A stretch of DNA of 60,899 nucleotides from Verrucomicrobiota bacterium (GTDB lineage Bacteria > Verrucomicrobiota > Verrucomicrobiia > Chthoniobacterales > JAFAMB01), in the NCBI GenBank assembly GCA_019247695.1, contig JAFBAP010000002.1, positions 1 through 60,899 of the forward strand. Direction: 5' to 3'. The translations under genes and the position numbers were made by a program. The notes under the pieces were generated by a model that saw only the letters and a program-made list of their open reading frames with translations, ran no database searches and had not been told where the DNA came from. Positions 28,360 through 37,910 of this stretch are shown one piece after another; the first letter of the stretch is position 1; each line of letters opens with the position of its first letter.

Positions 28360-29397
28360 TCAAGACTGGGGTGCTTTATCCGGTAAATATCCGCCTAACG
28401 CCGGGAAATACTGTTTGGTTAGTTTGATCCAGACCGGGTCGTACTCCCACGGAACGGCCAACGCCTTGTCCAGCACCGTCCCCTTGGTAACCGGGATGAC
28501 CGGCAGCATGACCTGTTGACGAACGTCCTTCGAATCACCGGAGGCGTACCGGTACAAGGCAAGGCAGGCAACCATTCCCTCCCAACCCGGCGAGCTGCTG
28601 ATGGTGTAGTTCAGTTCACCGCTCTGAACCAGGGGCAGGCCAACCGGTGAGCCGTTCTGAGCCACGACCACGTATTGGTCCAGCAATCCCTGGCTCTTCA
28701 GGTAACGGATGACGGCAGCCGCCATGTCCTCGTTCATGACCCAGAGAACGTCGAATTTCACACCGGATTGGACCAGGTCCTGAGCCTGGTTGACGGCCAC
28801 CGACGGGTTGTATTTGCCGTCCCGAACGGCTACAATCTCGTTTTTTCCTAACTCTTTCATCCGTTCCTTCATCGCCCCGGTGATCAACTGTACCGGCAGG
28901 TGCTCAAGCAGGCCGGTGATCAACGCGACCTTCTTGCCGGGATACTTTTCCGCCAGGTAGTCGGCGTAAGTTTTACCCATCGCTTTCCAGTCAAAATCGA
29001 CCGCCGCCACGATGTCGCCGCCGGCAGGTGAGTTTAACGCCTGCCCGCAATTGTCGATGGTGACAACGGGGATGTTGGCGTCCTTGCATTTTTTCGCCGC
29101 AACGATCGCACCCTGCTGGTTGAATGAGAAGACCGCCATCCCGTCAACCCCCTGGGTGACCAGGGACTCGATGTTTGAAACCTCTTTCTGGACGTCGTAA
29201 TCGGAATTCAGGACGACGGTTTTGACGCCCAGCATCTGAGCAGCCAGAGTGAATCCGTCCACGTCCCTCTTGTACCAGGTGTCGGGACCGGGAGTGATGT
29301 AGCCGAACGTCAACTCCTTTTTGTTATTGGCAGCCGGGCAGGCCATCGGAACAGAAATGGCCGCGATCAGAAGTAACCATAGCGAATGTCTTTTCAA
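28360..29397 (-). CDS. Sugar ABC transporter substrate-binding protein
   Basis: A 345-residue periplasmic receptor with a signal peptide ending near PMACPAA (about residue 22). The mature part begins ELTFGYITPGPDTWYKRDVD. It continues with VVTIDNCGQALNSPAG, AMGKTYADYLAEKYPGKKVA and VLWVMNEDMAAAVIRYL, a Peripla_BP_4 fold for sugars. It is the first gene of the minus-strand importer. The ATPase starts 106 bases beyond its stop. Confidence 0.93.
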   Translation of the reverse strand: MKRHSLWLLLIAAISVPMACPAANNKKELTFGYITPGPDTWYKRDVDGFTLAAQMLGVKTVVLNSDYDVQKEVSNIESLVTQGVDGMAVFSFNQQGAIVAAKKCKDANIPVVTIDNCGQALNSPAGGDIVAAVDFDWKAMGKTYADYLAEKYPGKKVALITGLLEHLPVQLITGAMKERMKELGKNEIVAVRDGKYNPSVAVNQAQDLVQSGVKFDVLWVMNEDMAAAVIRYLKSQGLLDQYVVVAQNGSPVGLPLVQSGELNYTISSSPGWEGMVACLALYRYASGDSKDVRQQVMLPVIPVTKGTVLDKALAVPWEYDPVWIKLTKQYFPALGGYLPDKAPQS

Positions 29398-29615
29398 TTT
29401 GGGGGGCCTCCGGAAAACTATTGTGAGCGTAGTGGATCAGTCTGGGGGTGGTCCACGCCTCCGCAGCATACCGTATTTTTGCCCTTTTGCGAGCCCGCCA
29501 AATCCGTTATCTGAGGTGACGGCGTCGACCCGAGCCGTTCGGGGTTTTGCTGCCGTTGAGCGGCTTGGGCCGGCCCACCTTTCAACTCACCGTTCACCCA
29601 CCAACAACCCCGACC

Positions 29616-30956
29616 ATGCCCCAAAGACACGAACCACATTCCCGTTCAACTCACGCGACGCCCCCGGACCCCGGCAACTCGGAACCGATCACTACCGGCG
29701 GCCCGCAATTCGCTGAGCCCACTGCGACGCCGGACCCAACCCGCTTCACCGTGCGGCACGGGTCGGATACCCAGGCGTACAAGATCCTCGACAGCGAGAA
29801 GGGCCTGCTGAAACCGCGCCCCTTCCCCGTGATCGAGGGCGCGGCAGAACCGGTGCTCACCCTGGCGCAAGCGCTCGGGGCACAGGGTCCGTCGGTGGTA
29901 GCTGAAATCGAAAAAGCGGGGCAAATCGTCTTTCACGCCGTCGGTGACACCGGCAACGTCAGGGGCCCGCACTCTGAGGCCCTCGTCGCGGACAAGATGG
30001 TGGCCGACTTTGAGGAAAGGGATCCCCGGAATGTGCCGTCGTTCTTTTATCATCTCGGCGACGTGGTCTACAGCTTCGGTGAGGCTGAATACTATTACGA
30101 CCAGTTCTATGATCCGTTCCGGGATTATCCTGCGCCGATCTTCGCGGTCCCCGGCAATCACGACGGCATGGTTGCCCCCAACGTCTCGACGCCGACGCTG
30201 CAAGCATTTCTGGAGAATTTCTGTGCAGGCGGCCGTTCCCCGCATCGTACGCCGGAGTCGGGCGGCCTGGTCCGCACCGCGCAAATCCAGCCGGGCGTGT
30301 ATTTCACGCTGGAGGCACCGTTCGTGCGGATACTGGGCCTTTACAGCAATTGCCTGGAAGATCCGGGGGTTATTTCCACCGAAGGCGACGCGTTCCCGTA
30401 CCTCACGGACGTGCAACTCGACTTCCTGAAGGCGGCGCTGCGGCGCGTTCAGAAGGACCGCTTTACGGGTGCCGTGATCATAGCCGTCCACCACCCGCCC
30501 TACGTGGCCGAAACCCATACGGCGGGCCGGCACGGCGGCAGCCCCCGGATGCTCGAAGACCTGGATGCAGCGTGTACGGATGCCGGTTTCTGGCCCCATG
30601 CCGTACTCTCAGGGCACGCGCACAATTACCAACGGTTCACACGGACGAAAGACGGCCGGCAAACACCCTTTATCGTCGCCGGCAACGGCGGGCATGCGAT
30701 CGCGCATCTCACCCGCCGAGGCACGCTTGCGCTGCGCGCGCCGGCGCCGCAACCGTCCCTCTCGGATGGGAAGGACACGGTGGTTATCGAAAACTACGAC
30801 GACCAGGACTACGGCTACCTGCGTGTCCTGGCTGACGCCGAGCAGCTCCGTATCGAGTATCACCCCGCTCCGGACGGCGCGGCGGCCAAGACCCCGGACG
30901 ACTTTGTCACCGTCGAGCTGTCCAGCCGCCAACTCGTCCATTTCCAAACCCGCTGA
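29616..30956 (+). CDS. Metallophosphoesterase (calcineurin-like, purple acid phosphatase-like motifs)
   Basis: With the ATG at 29616 the protein has 446 residues; a longer in-frame start at 29547 looks less natural. Metal-ligand motifs appear in order: VGDTGNV, LGDVVYSFGEAEYYYDQF, PGNHDGM, AVHHPPY and SGHAHNYQRF. These match the five blocks of calcineurin-like phosphatases. No signal peptide is seen, only a long Pro/Thr-rich N-terminus of about 60 residues. It is alone on the plus strand and ends before a strong hairpin shared with the convergent efflux operon. The substrate is unknown. Confidence 0.9.
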   Translation: MPQRHEPHSRSTHATPPDPGNSEPITTGGPQFAEPTATPDPTRFTVRHGSDTQAYKILDSEKGLLKPRPFPVIEGAAEPVLTLAQALGAQGPSVVAEIEKAGQIVFHAVGDTGNVRGPHSEALVADKMVADFEERDPRNVPSFFYHLGDVVYSFGEAEYYYDQFYDPFRDYPAPIFAVPGNHDGMVAPNVSTPTLQAFLENFCAGGRSPHRTPESGGLVRTAQIQPGVYFTLEAPFVRILGLYSNCLEDPGVISTEGDAFPYLTDVQLDFLKAALRRVQKDRFTGAVIIAVHHPPYVAETHTAGRHGGSPRMLEDLDAACTDAGFWPHAVLSGHAHNYQRFTRTKDGRQTPFIVAGNGGHAIAHLTRRGTLALRAPAPQPSLSDGKDTVVIENYDDQDYGYLRVLADAEQLRIEYHPAPDGAAAKTPDDFVTVELSSRQLVHFQTR

Positions 30957-31022
30957 CGCTTTCGGAGAGGATGGCGTGGTCACCGCGCAGCAATCAGGCC
31001 CGAATGAACCTGCCGCTCGATG

Positions 31023-31056
31023 GCGCTCGCGGGTGTCTCCAGACACCCGCGAGCGC
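31023..31056. terminator. Perfect 16-bp hairpin between convergent genes
   Basis: GCGCTCGCGGGTGTCT (31023-31038) is exactly complementary to 31041-31056, with only CC between. It lies 67 bases after the stop of the phosphatase gene and upstream of the converging efflux operon end. There is no T-tract, so it may halt or protect transcripts rather than act as a classical terminator. Confidence 0.55.
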
Positions 31057-31103
31057 GTGGTCCGGCAGGCCGAGCTGCACCCGGCGCCGCAGGACGGCAC
31101 CCC

Positions 31104-31146
31104 CTGAGCCGGCATTCTACCGGGATAACTGTCTGAATGGCGTATG
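31104..31146 (-). repeat. Short copy of the dispersed repeat motif
   Basis: CCCTGAGCC, TTCTACCGGGATAACTGTC and TGAATGG form the reverse of a motif found at 49559-49602 and 52550-52593 (ACCATTCAGACAGTT, GGTAGAAT, GGCTCAGGGG). It stands alone here, without the larger repeat blocks. Confidence 0.7.
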
Positions 31147-31221
31147 GCCGCGTCTTCTGTCCCTGGTTTGTCCCGGTCTCGCGCTATAGCGCAATTCATC
31201 ATCCCCGTCCTTGAGGCTGAA

Positions 31222-32481
31222 TCAGATGCCGGCCGAGATAGAAACGCCATCGCGGATGGCGTCGGGCGGATGGATAATCACGGTATCGCCTTCGGCGAGA
31301 CCGGAGCGCACTTCTGCAGTGACGCCATTGTGATGAGCGATTTGCACTTTCCGAATCTGCGCTCTGCCTTGCCTGACCACGAACGTTATCCAATCGTTGC
31401 CCCGCCGGAACAGTGCGCCCGCCGGCACCTGCAGTACGTTATCGCCGCGCCACGTTACGATGCGTGCCTCCACGCGATAACGATCGCCCAGTCCCCGGCC
31501 GGACGGCGCAGAATCCAGAAAGTCGACCCGCACCTTTACGCGTTGTTCCTCGACACCCAACGCCGAAACTTTCGTAAAGGCCGCAGGCTCAACCACGCTG
31601 ACCCGTCCGCGCAATGGGGACTCGCCGCCCCAGTGTTCGATGGACACGTCCGCCCCTGGAGCCACGCCCACGGCATCGCTGGAAAGCAGCTCGATCTCAG
31701 CTTCGAGGTCCTGCGGGTCGCCAACCTCCATGATGGACATGCCAGGGGTGACAACCCGGGCGCTCTCCTCGTACACGTTCAAGATGTATCCGTCGACCGG
31801 CGCAAGAATCCGAAGCGGCTCTGATTTTTCCGATTCCGGATGCTGAGCCTGCATCAGGGCGGCTTGCGCCTGGGTGACTTCAAACTCAGCCACTCGCAAG
31901 GCGAACTCCGCCGCATGCAATTCGCGTGTGCGCATCTGCACTCGATTTTCGGTCGCATCCCATTCCTGAGCGGCGACGGCACCGGTCCGCCGGAGGGCAT
32001 CGGTTCGGGCAAGATCTTTATTCGCCAACTCGAGCGCCGCGGCGGCGCGATCGAGCTCCGCCTGGCGCTGCATCTTCGTCGCCTCAGCGGCCCTTGCGCG
32101 CGCTTCAGCCTCGGCCAGGGCACGGGCATCAAGAAACCCTGCCATTTGCGGTTCGATCGTCGCGAGCACCGTTTTACCACGTTGAATAGGCGCGCCGGCC
32201 CGGAGTTCCACCCGGTTGAGGAACCCGGCCACGGGGGGCGAGATGACGTAACGATGGCGGATGCGCGTCTTACCCTCCTCGAACACGGACACGATCAGCG
32301 GTCCACGCGTTACCGCACTGATCTCGACGCGTACCGGCTTTGGCCAGAGTCCAGCCACGATGGCGGCCAGCAGGCCCGCCACGATCACGTACAGGATAAG
32401 CTTTCGCCACGCGCGAGGCCGGCGCCGGATACGCGATCCAGCGGATTGCGAAACGGTAGTGGACGCCATTGTTTTCATCAT
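31222..32481 (-). CDS. HlyD-type membrane fusion protein (periplasmic adaptor of ABC efflux pump)
   Basis: A 419-residue adaptor. A basic N-terminus is followed by one membrane segment at about 28-46 (ILYVIVAGLLAAIVAGLW). Then come a lipoyl/barrel half (RYVISPPVAGFLNRVEL), a long Ala/Glu/Arg-rich coiled coil (about 115-215), and the return barrel (ILAPVDGYILNVYEESARVV). It would bridge the inner-membrane ABC exporter encoded upstream and an outer-membrane channel encoded elsewhere. ATGA overlap with the permease stop shows coupling. Confidence 0.92.
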   Translation of the reverse strand: MMKTMASTTVSQSAGSRIRRRPRAWRKLILYVIVAGLLAAIVAGLWPKPVRVEISAVTRGPLIVSVFEEGKTRIRHRYVISPPVAGFLNRVELRAGAPIQRGKTVLATIEPQMAGFLDARALAEAEARARAAEATKMQRQAELDRAAAALELANKDLARTDALRRTGAVAAQEWDATENRVQMRTRELHAAEFALRVAEFEVTQAQAALMQAQHPESEKSEPLRILAPVDGYILNVYEESARVVTPGMSIMEVGDPQDLEAEIELLSSDAVGVAPGADVSIEHWGGESPLRGRVSVVEPAAFTKVSALGVEEQRVKVRVDFLDSAPSGRGLGDRYRVEARIVTWRGDNVLQVPAGALFRRGNDWITFVVRQGRAQIRKVQIAHHNGVTAEVRSGLAEGDTVIIHPPDAIRDGVSISAGI

Positions 32482-34841
32482 TCTCTGGCTTTCAAGACGC
32501 CGAGCAGATCGAGCCTGTGGATGCGCCGGCTAACGACGGCAAATGACAGGCCCGACGAGACCAAAACGATTAAGGCTGCGGTTGCATAGGTCCGGGCAGT
32601 GAGCACCAAAGGTAGACGCACCGATTCCGTGCTGGAAGCACGGACGATCAGGCCGGCCAACTGGCTTCCAATAAACAGACCGGGGGGAATGGCAAACAGA
32701 GTAAGCAGAGCGAGCTCACCAATCAGGACGGTCGCTACTTCCCGATGGGTAAGGCCAACGACGCGCAGGGTTGCCAGATCGCGGCTGCGCTCCGACAGGG
32801 CAATGCGTGCGCCGTTGTAGACCACGCCGAAAGCCACGATGATGGCGAAACCGAAGTAGATGGCTTGCACCGTGCCCATCATTTCACCCGTGGTTTTGTC
32901 GAAGGTGGAACGGGCATCTCGAGTAATCGTAAAAGTGCCGATACGGGGCGACTTCTTTGCCTGGGCAAGGAGCTCGCCCCATTGAGCCGGATCGACTGCA
33001 AGGTGAGCACCGCTGACCGTGCCCCCTTCGCGCATGAGCCGGCGGAGGGCGTCAATATCGATGTACGCGCCGACCCCGGCGAAGTCAGTGATCGTTCCGG
33101 CGACTACGGCATTAAACTCGGGGCGCGTGCTTTCCTGGATCTCGACGTGAACGGTGTCACCGGCTGCGGCGCCGAGGACCTCCGCGAGTTTGGCGGAGAG
33201 CAGTAGTCCGGAGGGCGGCAACGCAACCGGTTTGCCCGCTTGATCCAGAAGCCGGTTAAGGCGTGCGCCCTGGGGAAGCCCGGTAACCGCGACCCGGCGC
33301 TCACGATGTTCGTGCCGGAGCCGCGCGGCCACACTCCGGAACGGCTCAGCGCTCAGCACGCCCGGTAAATGGTGCAGGTCGTTGAGGGCGCTCGCTGAAC
33401 CCGGTTCGATGAGGCCAAGCGTTACGTCCTGTCGTTGGGCGAGGTCCCATTGAAAATCGATCAGATAAGCAATGCCGTCGCGCACGGCCCCCGGCACGAT
33501 GGGTATCCCCGTAGCGAACGCCAGCCCGAGTGCTGTGAAGAACGCGTGCCATGGTTTGCGCTCGAGATTGCGCAAAGCCATCCGGAAAGCCGGTGACACG
33601 AGCCATTGCAGGCCAAGCCGTTCAAGCACGGAAGGCCTGAATTCTGCCGGCGGTTCCGGCCGCATGGCCTCGGCTGCCGGAAGTTTCATTGCTTGCCAAA
33701 CCGCTCCTGATACCCCCAGCAATGATGCGGCGGAACTCGCCGCAAACGCCAACAGTATGGCCGTCCAATCGGTTTGAAAAGGGAGCGAGGGGAAATGGAA
33801 AAACCGGCGATAGACGATCACGACCCCATGACCCATCCACAGACCCAAAAGGCCTCCCAGAATCGTGGCAATCGTCACGATCACCAACGCGAACTTGAGG
33901 TAATGCCATCCCACCTGGCCGGACGAGTAACCGAATGCCTTGAGCTGGGCGATCTGTTCTCGCTGGAGCCGGATAAGGCGGGTGAGAACGGCGCTGGTCA
34001 TGAACGCCGCGATGCTCAGGAAAACCGCGGGAAAGGCGACAGAAAATGCGCCCAGGACCCGCACCCGGTCGTCGATCTGCTTCGCGGAAAGGTGATCGGT
34101 GCGGTCATAGGCGATCAACCCGCCGTACGGTCCTAGAATCTGATCCATCTCCGCCATCACGGCGCGCCGGTCAGCCCTGGGTGCCAGTCTTGCCGCCACG
34201 CTGTTGAATGCGCCGTTAAGGGTCAGCGCGGTGGCAAGTGCGCGCTCGTTCATCCAAAAGACGCCAAAGCGGCGGCTGTCAGGAACACTCTCGCCGGGGC
34301 GGGACTCGTAAACATATTCCGGCGACAGCCCGATACCAACGATGCGCAGCGTTTGGCGAGCGCCATGGATCGTGGCGTCGATGGTATTACCTGGACTGAA
34401 CCCGTGCGCCTCAGCGAATGCCTCCCCGACAACCACTTCATTGTCGCTGCCGGGCTCGGGCAGCCGGCCGGTACGCAAAAAAATCAGATTGAGCTGCTGA
34501 GGGCGATCTTCCGGAATTGAGAGGATGTTTCCATTCGCAGGTTCTTTCAGTCCGGGCAGATCGAGTATGACCGAACCCGTCACGCGAGTCTCCAAGGCAG
34601 CGACGCCCGGGATTTCGGCGAGACGCGCCCGGAGCGCGTTCGGGGCTCGCTTCAGATCGCAGAAGACATCCGCGAACCGGCAGCCGGTATAGTAAGCGTC
34701 CCGTGCTGACTCAAGGGAAACGACGAGGCTGCGTGCCATGATCATCACCGCAAGACCACACGCCATCACGAGGGCAACCGCCGTCGACTGGCCCTTCATA
34801 TTTCCCAGGTCGCGGATAAGTTTGAGGTCAAGCGGGTGCAT
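32478..34841 (-). CDS. ABC exporter permease with two FtsX domains
   Basis: A 787-residue inner-membrane protein. One membrane segment at about 20-40 is followed by a MacB-like periplasmic domain. Then come an FtsX domain with three membrane helices (about 265-390), a second periplasmic domain (about 440-640) and a last FtsX domain (RSRDLATLRVVGLTHREVA and following helices). The two-FtsX layout matches permeases that work with MacB/LolD-like ATPases and HlyD adaptors on lipids, peptides or drugs. It follows the ATPase by 5 bases and overlaps the adaptor gene by 4. Confidence 0.92.
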   Translation of the reverse strand: MHPLDLKLIRDLGNMKGQSTAVALVMACGLAVMIMARSLVVSLESARDAYYTGCRFADVFCDLKRAPNALRARLAEIPGVAALETRVTGSVILDLPGLKEPANGNILSIPEDRPQQLNLIFLRTGRLPEPGSDNEVVVGEAFAEAHGFSPGNTIDATIHGARQTLRIVGIGLSPEYVYESRPGESVPDSRRFGVFWMNERALATALTLNGAFNSVAARLAPRADRRAVMAEMDQILGPYGGLIAYDRTDHLSAKQIDDRVRVLGAFSVAFPAVFLSIAAFMTSAVLTRLIRLQREQIAQLKAFGYSSGQVGWHYLKFALVIVTIATILGGLLGLWMGHGVVIVYRRFFHFPSLPFQTDWTAILLAFAASSAASLLGVSGAVWQAMKLPAAEAMRPEPPAEFRPSVLERLGLQWLVSPAFRMALRNLERKPWHAFFTALGLAFATGIPIVPGAVRDGIAYLIDFQWDLAQRQDVTLGLIEPGSASALNDLHHLPGVLSAEPFRSVAARLRHEHRERRVAVTGLPQGARLNRLLDQAGKPVALPPSGLLLSAKLAEVLGAAAGDTVHVEIQESTRPEFNAVVAGTITDFAGVGAYIDIDALRRLMREGGTVSGAHLAVDPAQWGELLAQAKKSPRIGTFTITRDARSTFDKTTGEMMGTVQAIYFGFAIIVAFGVVYNGARIALSERSRDLATLRVVGLTHREVATVLIGELALLTLFAIPPGLFIGSQLAGLIVRASSTESVRLPLVLTARTYATAALIVLVSSGLSFAVVSRRIHRLDLLGVLKARE

Positions 34842-34846
34842 GACGG

Positions 34847-35629
34847 TTACCAGGCTAAGGTAGACGCCGGCCGCCGTTGGCGGTTCGGATGAATCCCGGC
34901 GACGTGACCATCCGAAAGGCGGATTACCCGATCGGCCATATCCGCGATCACGGCGTTGTGCGTGATAATGACGGCCAGCGTGCGCAAGTCCCGGTTCACC
35001 CGTGTGATGGCTTCAAGCACGGTGATACCGGTCTTCACATCGAGCGCGCCGGTTGGCTCGTCACAGAGGAGCACCTCCGGGCGCTTGGCAATGGCGCGAG
35101 CGATCGCCACGCGTTGCTGCTCGCCGCCGGACAGTTGCGACGGGAAATGATCCATGCGGCCACTGAGCCCCACCATCGCAAGCGCCTCTTCCGGCGGCAT
35201 GGGGTCGCGGGAGATGTCGGTGACCAGTTCGACGTTCTCGCGCGCCGTGAGGCTGGGGATCAGGTTGTAAAACTGGAATATGAACCCCACCGTATCGCGC
35301 CGGTATTGCGTAAGCGCTTTCTCGTTGGCCCGGGTGAGGTCTTGTCCCCGGTAGGTCAGCGTTCCGTCTGTCGGAACATCCAGTCCACCAAGAATGTTGA
35401 GCAAGGTGGATTTACCGCTGCCGGAAGGCCCCAGCAGCACGACGAGTTCCCCATCGAAAAGGTCGAGGTCAACGCTGTTCAGCGCGCGTATTTCGACCTC
35501 GCCGGTCGAGTAAACCTTGGTAACGTCACGCGCGCGAAAAAGGGGATCGCGCTCCGGGCTCTCACCGACGCCGGGAGGTTTGGAGGCGGGTGGCAGTATT
35601 TCTGGAACCGCGATTTCCATGATGAGCAC
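34847..35629 (-). CDS. ABC exporter ATP-binding protein (MacB/LolD type)
   Basis: A single-domain ATPase of up to 260 residues; GTG at 35629 or ATG at 35620 may be the start. Walker A is GPSGSGKST, the Q-loop region [14 protein letters not shown], signature [14 protein letters not shown], Walker [13 protein letters not shown], and H-loop [16 protein letters not shown]. The LDV-rich tail and [12 protein letters not shown] opening are typical of the LolD/MacB group. It abuts the TetR gene and is transcribed with permease and adaptor. Confidence 0.94.
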   Translation of the reverse strand: MLIMEIAVPEILPPASKPPGVGESPERDPLFRARDVTKVYSTGEVEIRALNSVDLDLFDGELVVLLGPSGSGKSTLLNILGGLDVPTDGTLTYRGQDLTRANEKALTQYRRDTVGFIFQFYNLIPSLTARENVELVTDISRDPMPPEEALAMVGLSGRMDHFPSQLSGGEQQRVAIARAIAKRPEVLLCDEPTGALDVKTGITVLEAITRVNRDLRTLAVIITHNAVIADMADRVIRLSDGHVAGIHPNRQRRPASTLAW

Positions 35630-36334
35630 TCATGCCGCGCCGTTTTCTTTTGTGCCCGGCTTGTCTGAAGTCCGTAGTGCAGTCTGCACTTTCTGAACCA
35701 TCGAGATAAGAAGCGCGCGTGCCGCCTTCTGGTTCCGGGCGCGAGCCGGCGTCAAGGCGCGGTCAAGGAGAAGGCCCCAGGCGCTAAGCGCCTCCGCAAA
35801 AGGAACTTTGTTCTCCTCGGGAACCACCTCCGCACCGGCAATCAGCCCATAACCGGTTACGCTTACCAGGTAGGCCAGCGTTGAAGCCGGGACGTCGTCG
35901 CGCAAGGCGCCGGCCTCCTGGAGTTGAGCGAAAAGCTCGGTTCTCATCGAAATCCCTAACCCAACAAGCGCTTTGTCTCGCCGGAGAAAGCTTCCGAAAA
36001 GCCGCTGGTCCCGCATCATGAGCGCCTTGATAACCGGATTAGCGTCTACGGCCGCGAGGCTGTGCTGGACCATCCGCGCGAAGCTCCAGTTCTCGCCGTC
36101 TTCTTCAAACCGGCGCAGCCAATCTTCGGTGTAACGCGCGAATTCCCACTGAAGCACCGCCTTGAAAAGCGCATCCTTATTCGGGAACTCGAGATAGACC
36201 GCGCCCTTGGAGATGCCGGCCTCCCGGGCGATATCGTCCATGCTGGTTTTGTCAAAGCCCCAACGAGAGAACAGGGCGCCAGCGCAATCGAGCAGCCGTT
36301 GGCGCCGGGTTGATTGCTGGAGATCGGCCGTCAT
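35630..36334 (-). CDS. TetR-family transcriptional regulator, first gene of the efflux operon
   Basis: A 234-residue repressor. The DNA-binding domain is at about 10-60, with the helix-turn-helix in MDDIAREAGISKGAVYLEF and the following PNKDALFKAV. The C-terminal ligand domain is divergent. It probably represses its own operon (tetR, ATPase, permease, adaptor) and releases it when a toxic compound binds. A matching inverted repeat overlaps the promoter directly upstream. The start codon lies at the predicted transcription start, so the mRNA may be leaderless. Confidence 0.93.
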   Translation of the reverse strand: MTADLQQSTRRQRLLDCAGALFSRWGFDKTSMDDIAREAGISKGAVYLEFPNKDALFKAVLQWEFARYTEDWLRRFEEDGENWSFARMVQHSLAAVDANPVIKALMMRDQRLFGSFLRRDKALVGLGISMRTELFAQLQEAGALRDDVPASTLAYLVSVTGYGLIAGAEVVPEENKVPFAEALSAWGLLLDRALTPARARNQKAARALLISMVQKVQTALRTSDKPGTKENGAA

Positions 36335-36340
36335 AACGAC

Positions 36341-36376
36341 AATATGACTGGTTGTTCCCGTTCAGTCAACCGGTCA
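36341..36376 (-). promoter_or_regulatory. Promoter overlapped by TetR-type operator
   Basis: On the minus strand TTGACT (36364-36369) and CATATT (36341-36346) are 17 bases apart. Inverted arms TGACTGGTTG (36345-36354) and CAACCGGTCA (36367-36376) match in 9 of 10 positions and cover both promoter boxes, with 12 bases between. This is the classic layout of TetR autoregulation. The -10 box ends only about 7 bases before the tetR ATG at 36334. Confidence 0.65.
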
Positions 36377-36517
36377 GGTCGTCGCCGGCTCCGCCCCAAG
36401 GCCAGACCCGGACAAACCGAGGCCCGGAACAGAACCGGTGCCAGAGGGTTCGACCGGCGCCGCTCACGCTGTCCCAAAGGTCGGGCAGGCTGAGCGGTTG
36501 GCGCACCGCTCGCCTGT

Positions 36518-37852
36518 TCAGGGCACCCGGGTAGGAGCAGAGGTTTCTACGGCCTTCAGGCGTGGAACCGGTGCAATGGTCACGAGTAACAGCGCCGCCA
36601 GCAGCAGCGCGCTGCCGCACCAGAACGGCGCCTTGCCGAAATCCGCGGTGTGCCGGGGGTTAAAGCTTAAGAGCCAGCCGCCGGCTACCGGACCGGCGCA
36701 CCGGCCCAGGCTGGCCGCAGCTTGCACCATTCCGAGCACGCGACCTTGGGAACGCGGGTCCGTACTGCGCGACACCAGGCCGCTGATGGACGGGTTGACC
36801 AGCGAATTGCCGGTGGCCACCCCGGCGCTGACCAGGAGAAGCGCGCCAATTCCTTTCACCAGCGGCAATGCAAACAGGGCGCAGGCCAGAATCGCGACCC
36901 CACCCATCGCGATTCGCTTCTCGGTGAATCGATGGACCAGAGGGCCGACCAGCCGGGCCTGAACCAACACCGCGGTGGCCCCGATCAGGGCGAAAACGTA
37001 ACCGTTTTCCGCCCCTGTAAAACCGAACCGATCTTCCGTGAAGATGGCGAAGAAGGCCGTCATCAGCGTAAATCCAAACATCATAAAAAAATAGGCGGCC
37101 ATCAACGGGCCAAGCACCTTTGCTTCACCCTGCAGGAAAGCCGTCCGGATTCGCCCTCCGGTGGAGCGAGTCCGGTTTTGCGCCGGCAGACTTTCCGGCA
37201 AAACGAAGGCGATCAGTCCGGCATTAACCGCGGCCAGCGCGCCGGCAAAATAGAAAGGCGCCGATACGGTTACCTGGCTCAGCACCCCGCCGAGCAACGG
37301 CCCGCAGATAAAGCCTAACCCGAATGCCGCCCCGAGCAGCCCCATAGCCTTTGCCCGTTCCTCTGCGGTGGTCACGTCGGCGACGTACGCCTGGGTGGTC
37401 GAGACGTTGGCGCCGAAGACCCCGTCGATGGTCCGTGCAACAAAGAGCCATCCGAACGCGTTGGCTGAGCCCATGATGAGGAACGCTGCGGCCTGACCGG
37501 TCGTGCTCAGCAGCAGGACCGACTTTCTACCTAAACGATCCGAAAGCGTCCCTACCACCGACGAGAAGAGAAATCCCATGGCGGAGTAAACCGCCAGCAA
37601 GGCGCCGATCATGACGGGCGAAGCGGAGAAGCGCTCGGCGTAGAGGGGCAGGATGGGGATCACGATCCCGAAACCGAGCATGTCCACAAACACCGTCAGC
37701 AGGAGGGGCGCCAGCGGGGACGCCTGCCTGGAACCGGGCTTGAGCACGTCTTTTGATTTTTTTCGCAGAAGTGCAAGGCCTGCAAACCGGCCGCGGCCAG
37801 GACCCACCCGGCAGGCGTGGGCCGCCATCAGGCTCGTTCCACGAGGTTGCAA
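36518..37852 (-). CDS. MFS multidrug/tetracycline-type efflux transporter
   Basis: A protein of up to 444 residues with 12 hydrophobic segments. The start is uncertain: the first ~40 residues are basic and unlike the family, and a GTG at 37747 gives a more typical N-terminus. Motifs include FVDMLGFGIVIPILPLYAE in helix 1, the A-motif GTLSDRLGRK, and the motif C-like GLGFICGPLLGG. It resembles the TetA/Bcr group of proton-driven drug exporters. It lies upstream of the TetR operon on the same strand, 183 bases away, with no clear link. Confidence 0.9.
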   Translation of the reverse strand: MQPRGTSLMAAHACRVGPGRGRFAGLALLRKKSKDVLKPGSRQASPLAPLLLTVFVDMLGFGIVIPILPLYAERFSASPVMIGALLAVYSAMGFLFSSVVGTLSDRLGRKSVLLLSTTGQAAAFLIMGSANAFGWLFVARTIDGVFGANVSTTQAYVADVTTAEERAKAMGLLGAAFGLGFICGPLLGGVLSQVTVSAPFYFAGALAAVNAGLIAFVLPESLPAQNRTRSTGGRIRTAFLQGEAKVLGPLMAAYFFMMFGFTLMTAFFAIFTEDRFGFTGAENGYVFALIGATAVLVQARLVGPLVHRFTEKRIAMGGVAILACALFALPLVKGIGALLLVSAGVATGNSLVNPSISGLVSRSTDPRSQGRVLGMVQAAASLGRCAGPVAGGWLLSFNPRHTADFGKAPFWCGSALLLAALLLVTIAPVPRLKAVETSAPTRVP

Positions 37853-37910
37853 CGGCCCGGAGCGCCTGCCAGCTTCAATCGATACTGGCAGGCCGGCTCC
37901 GGCGCGCCGG

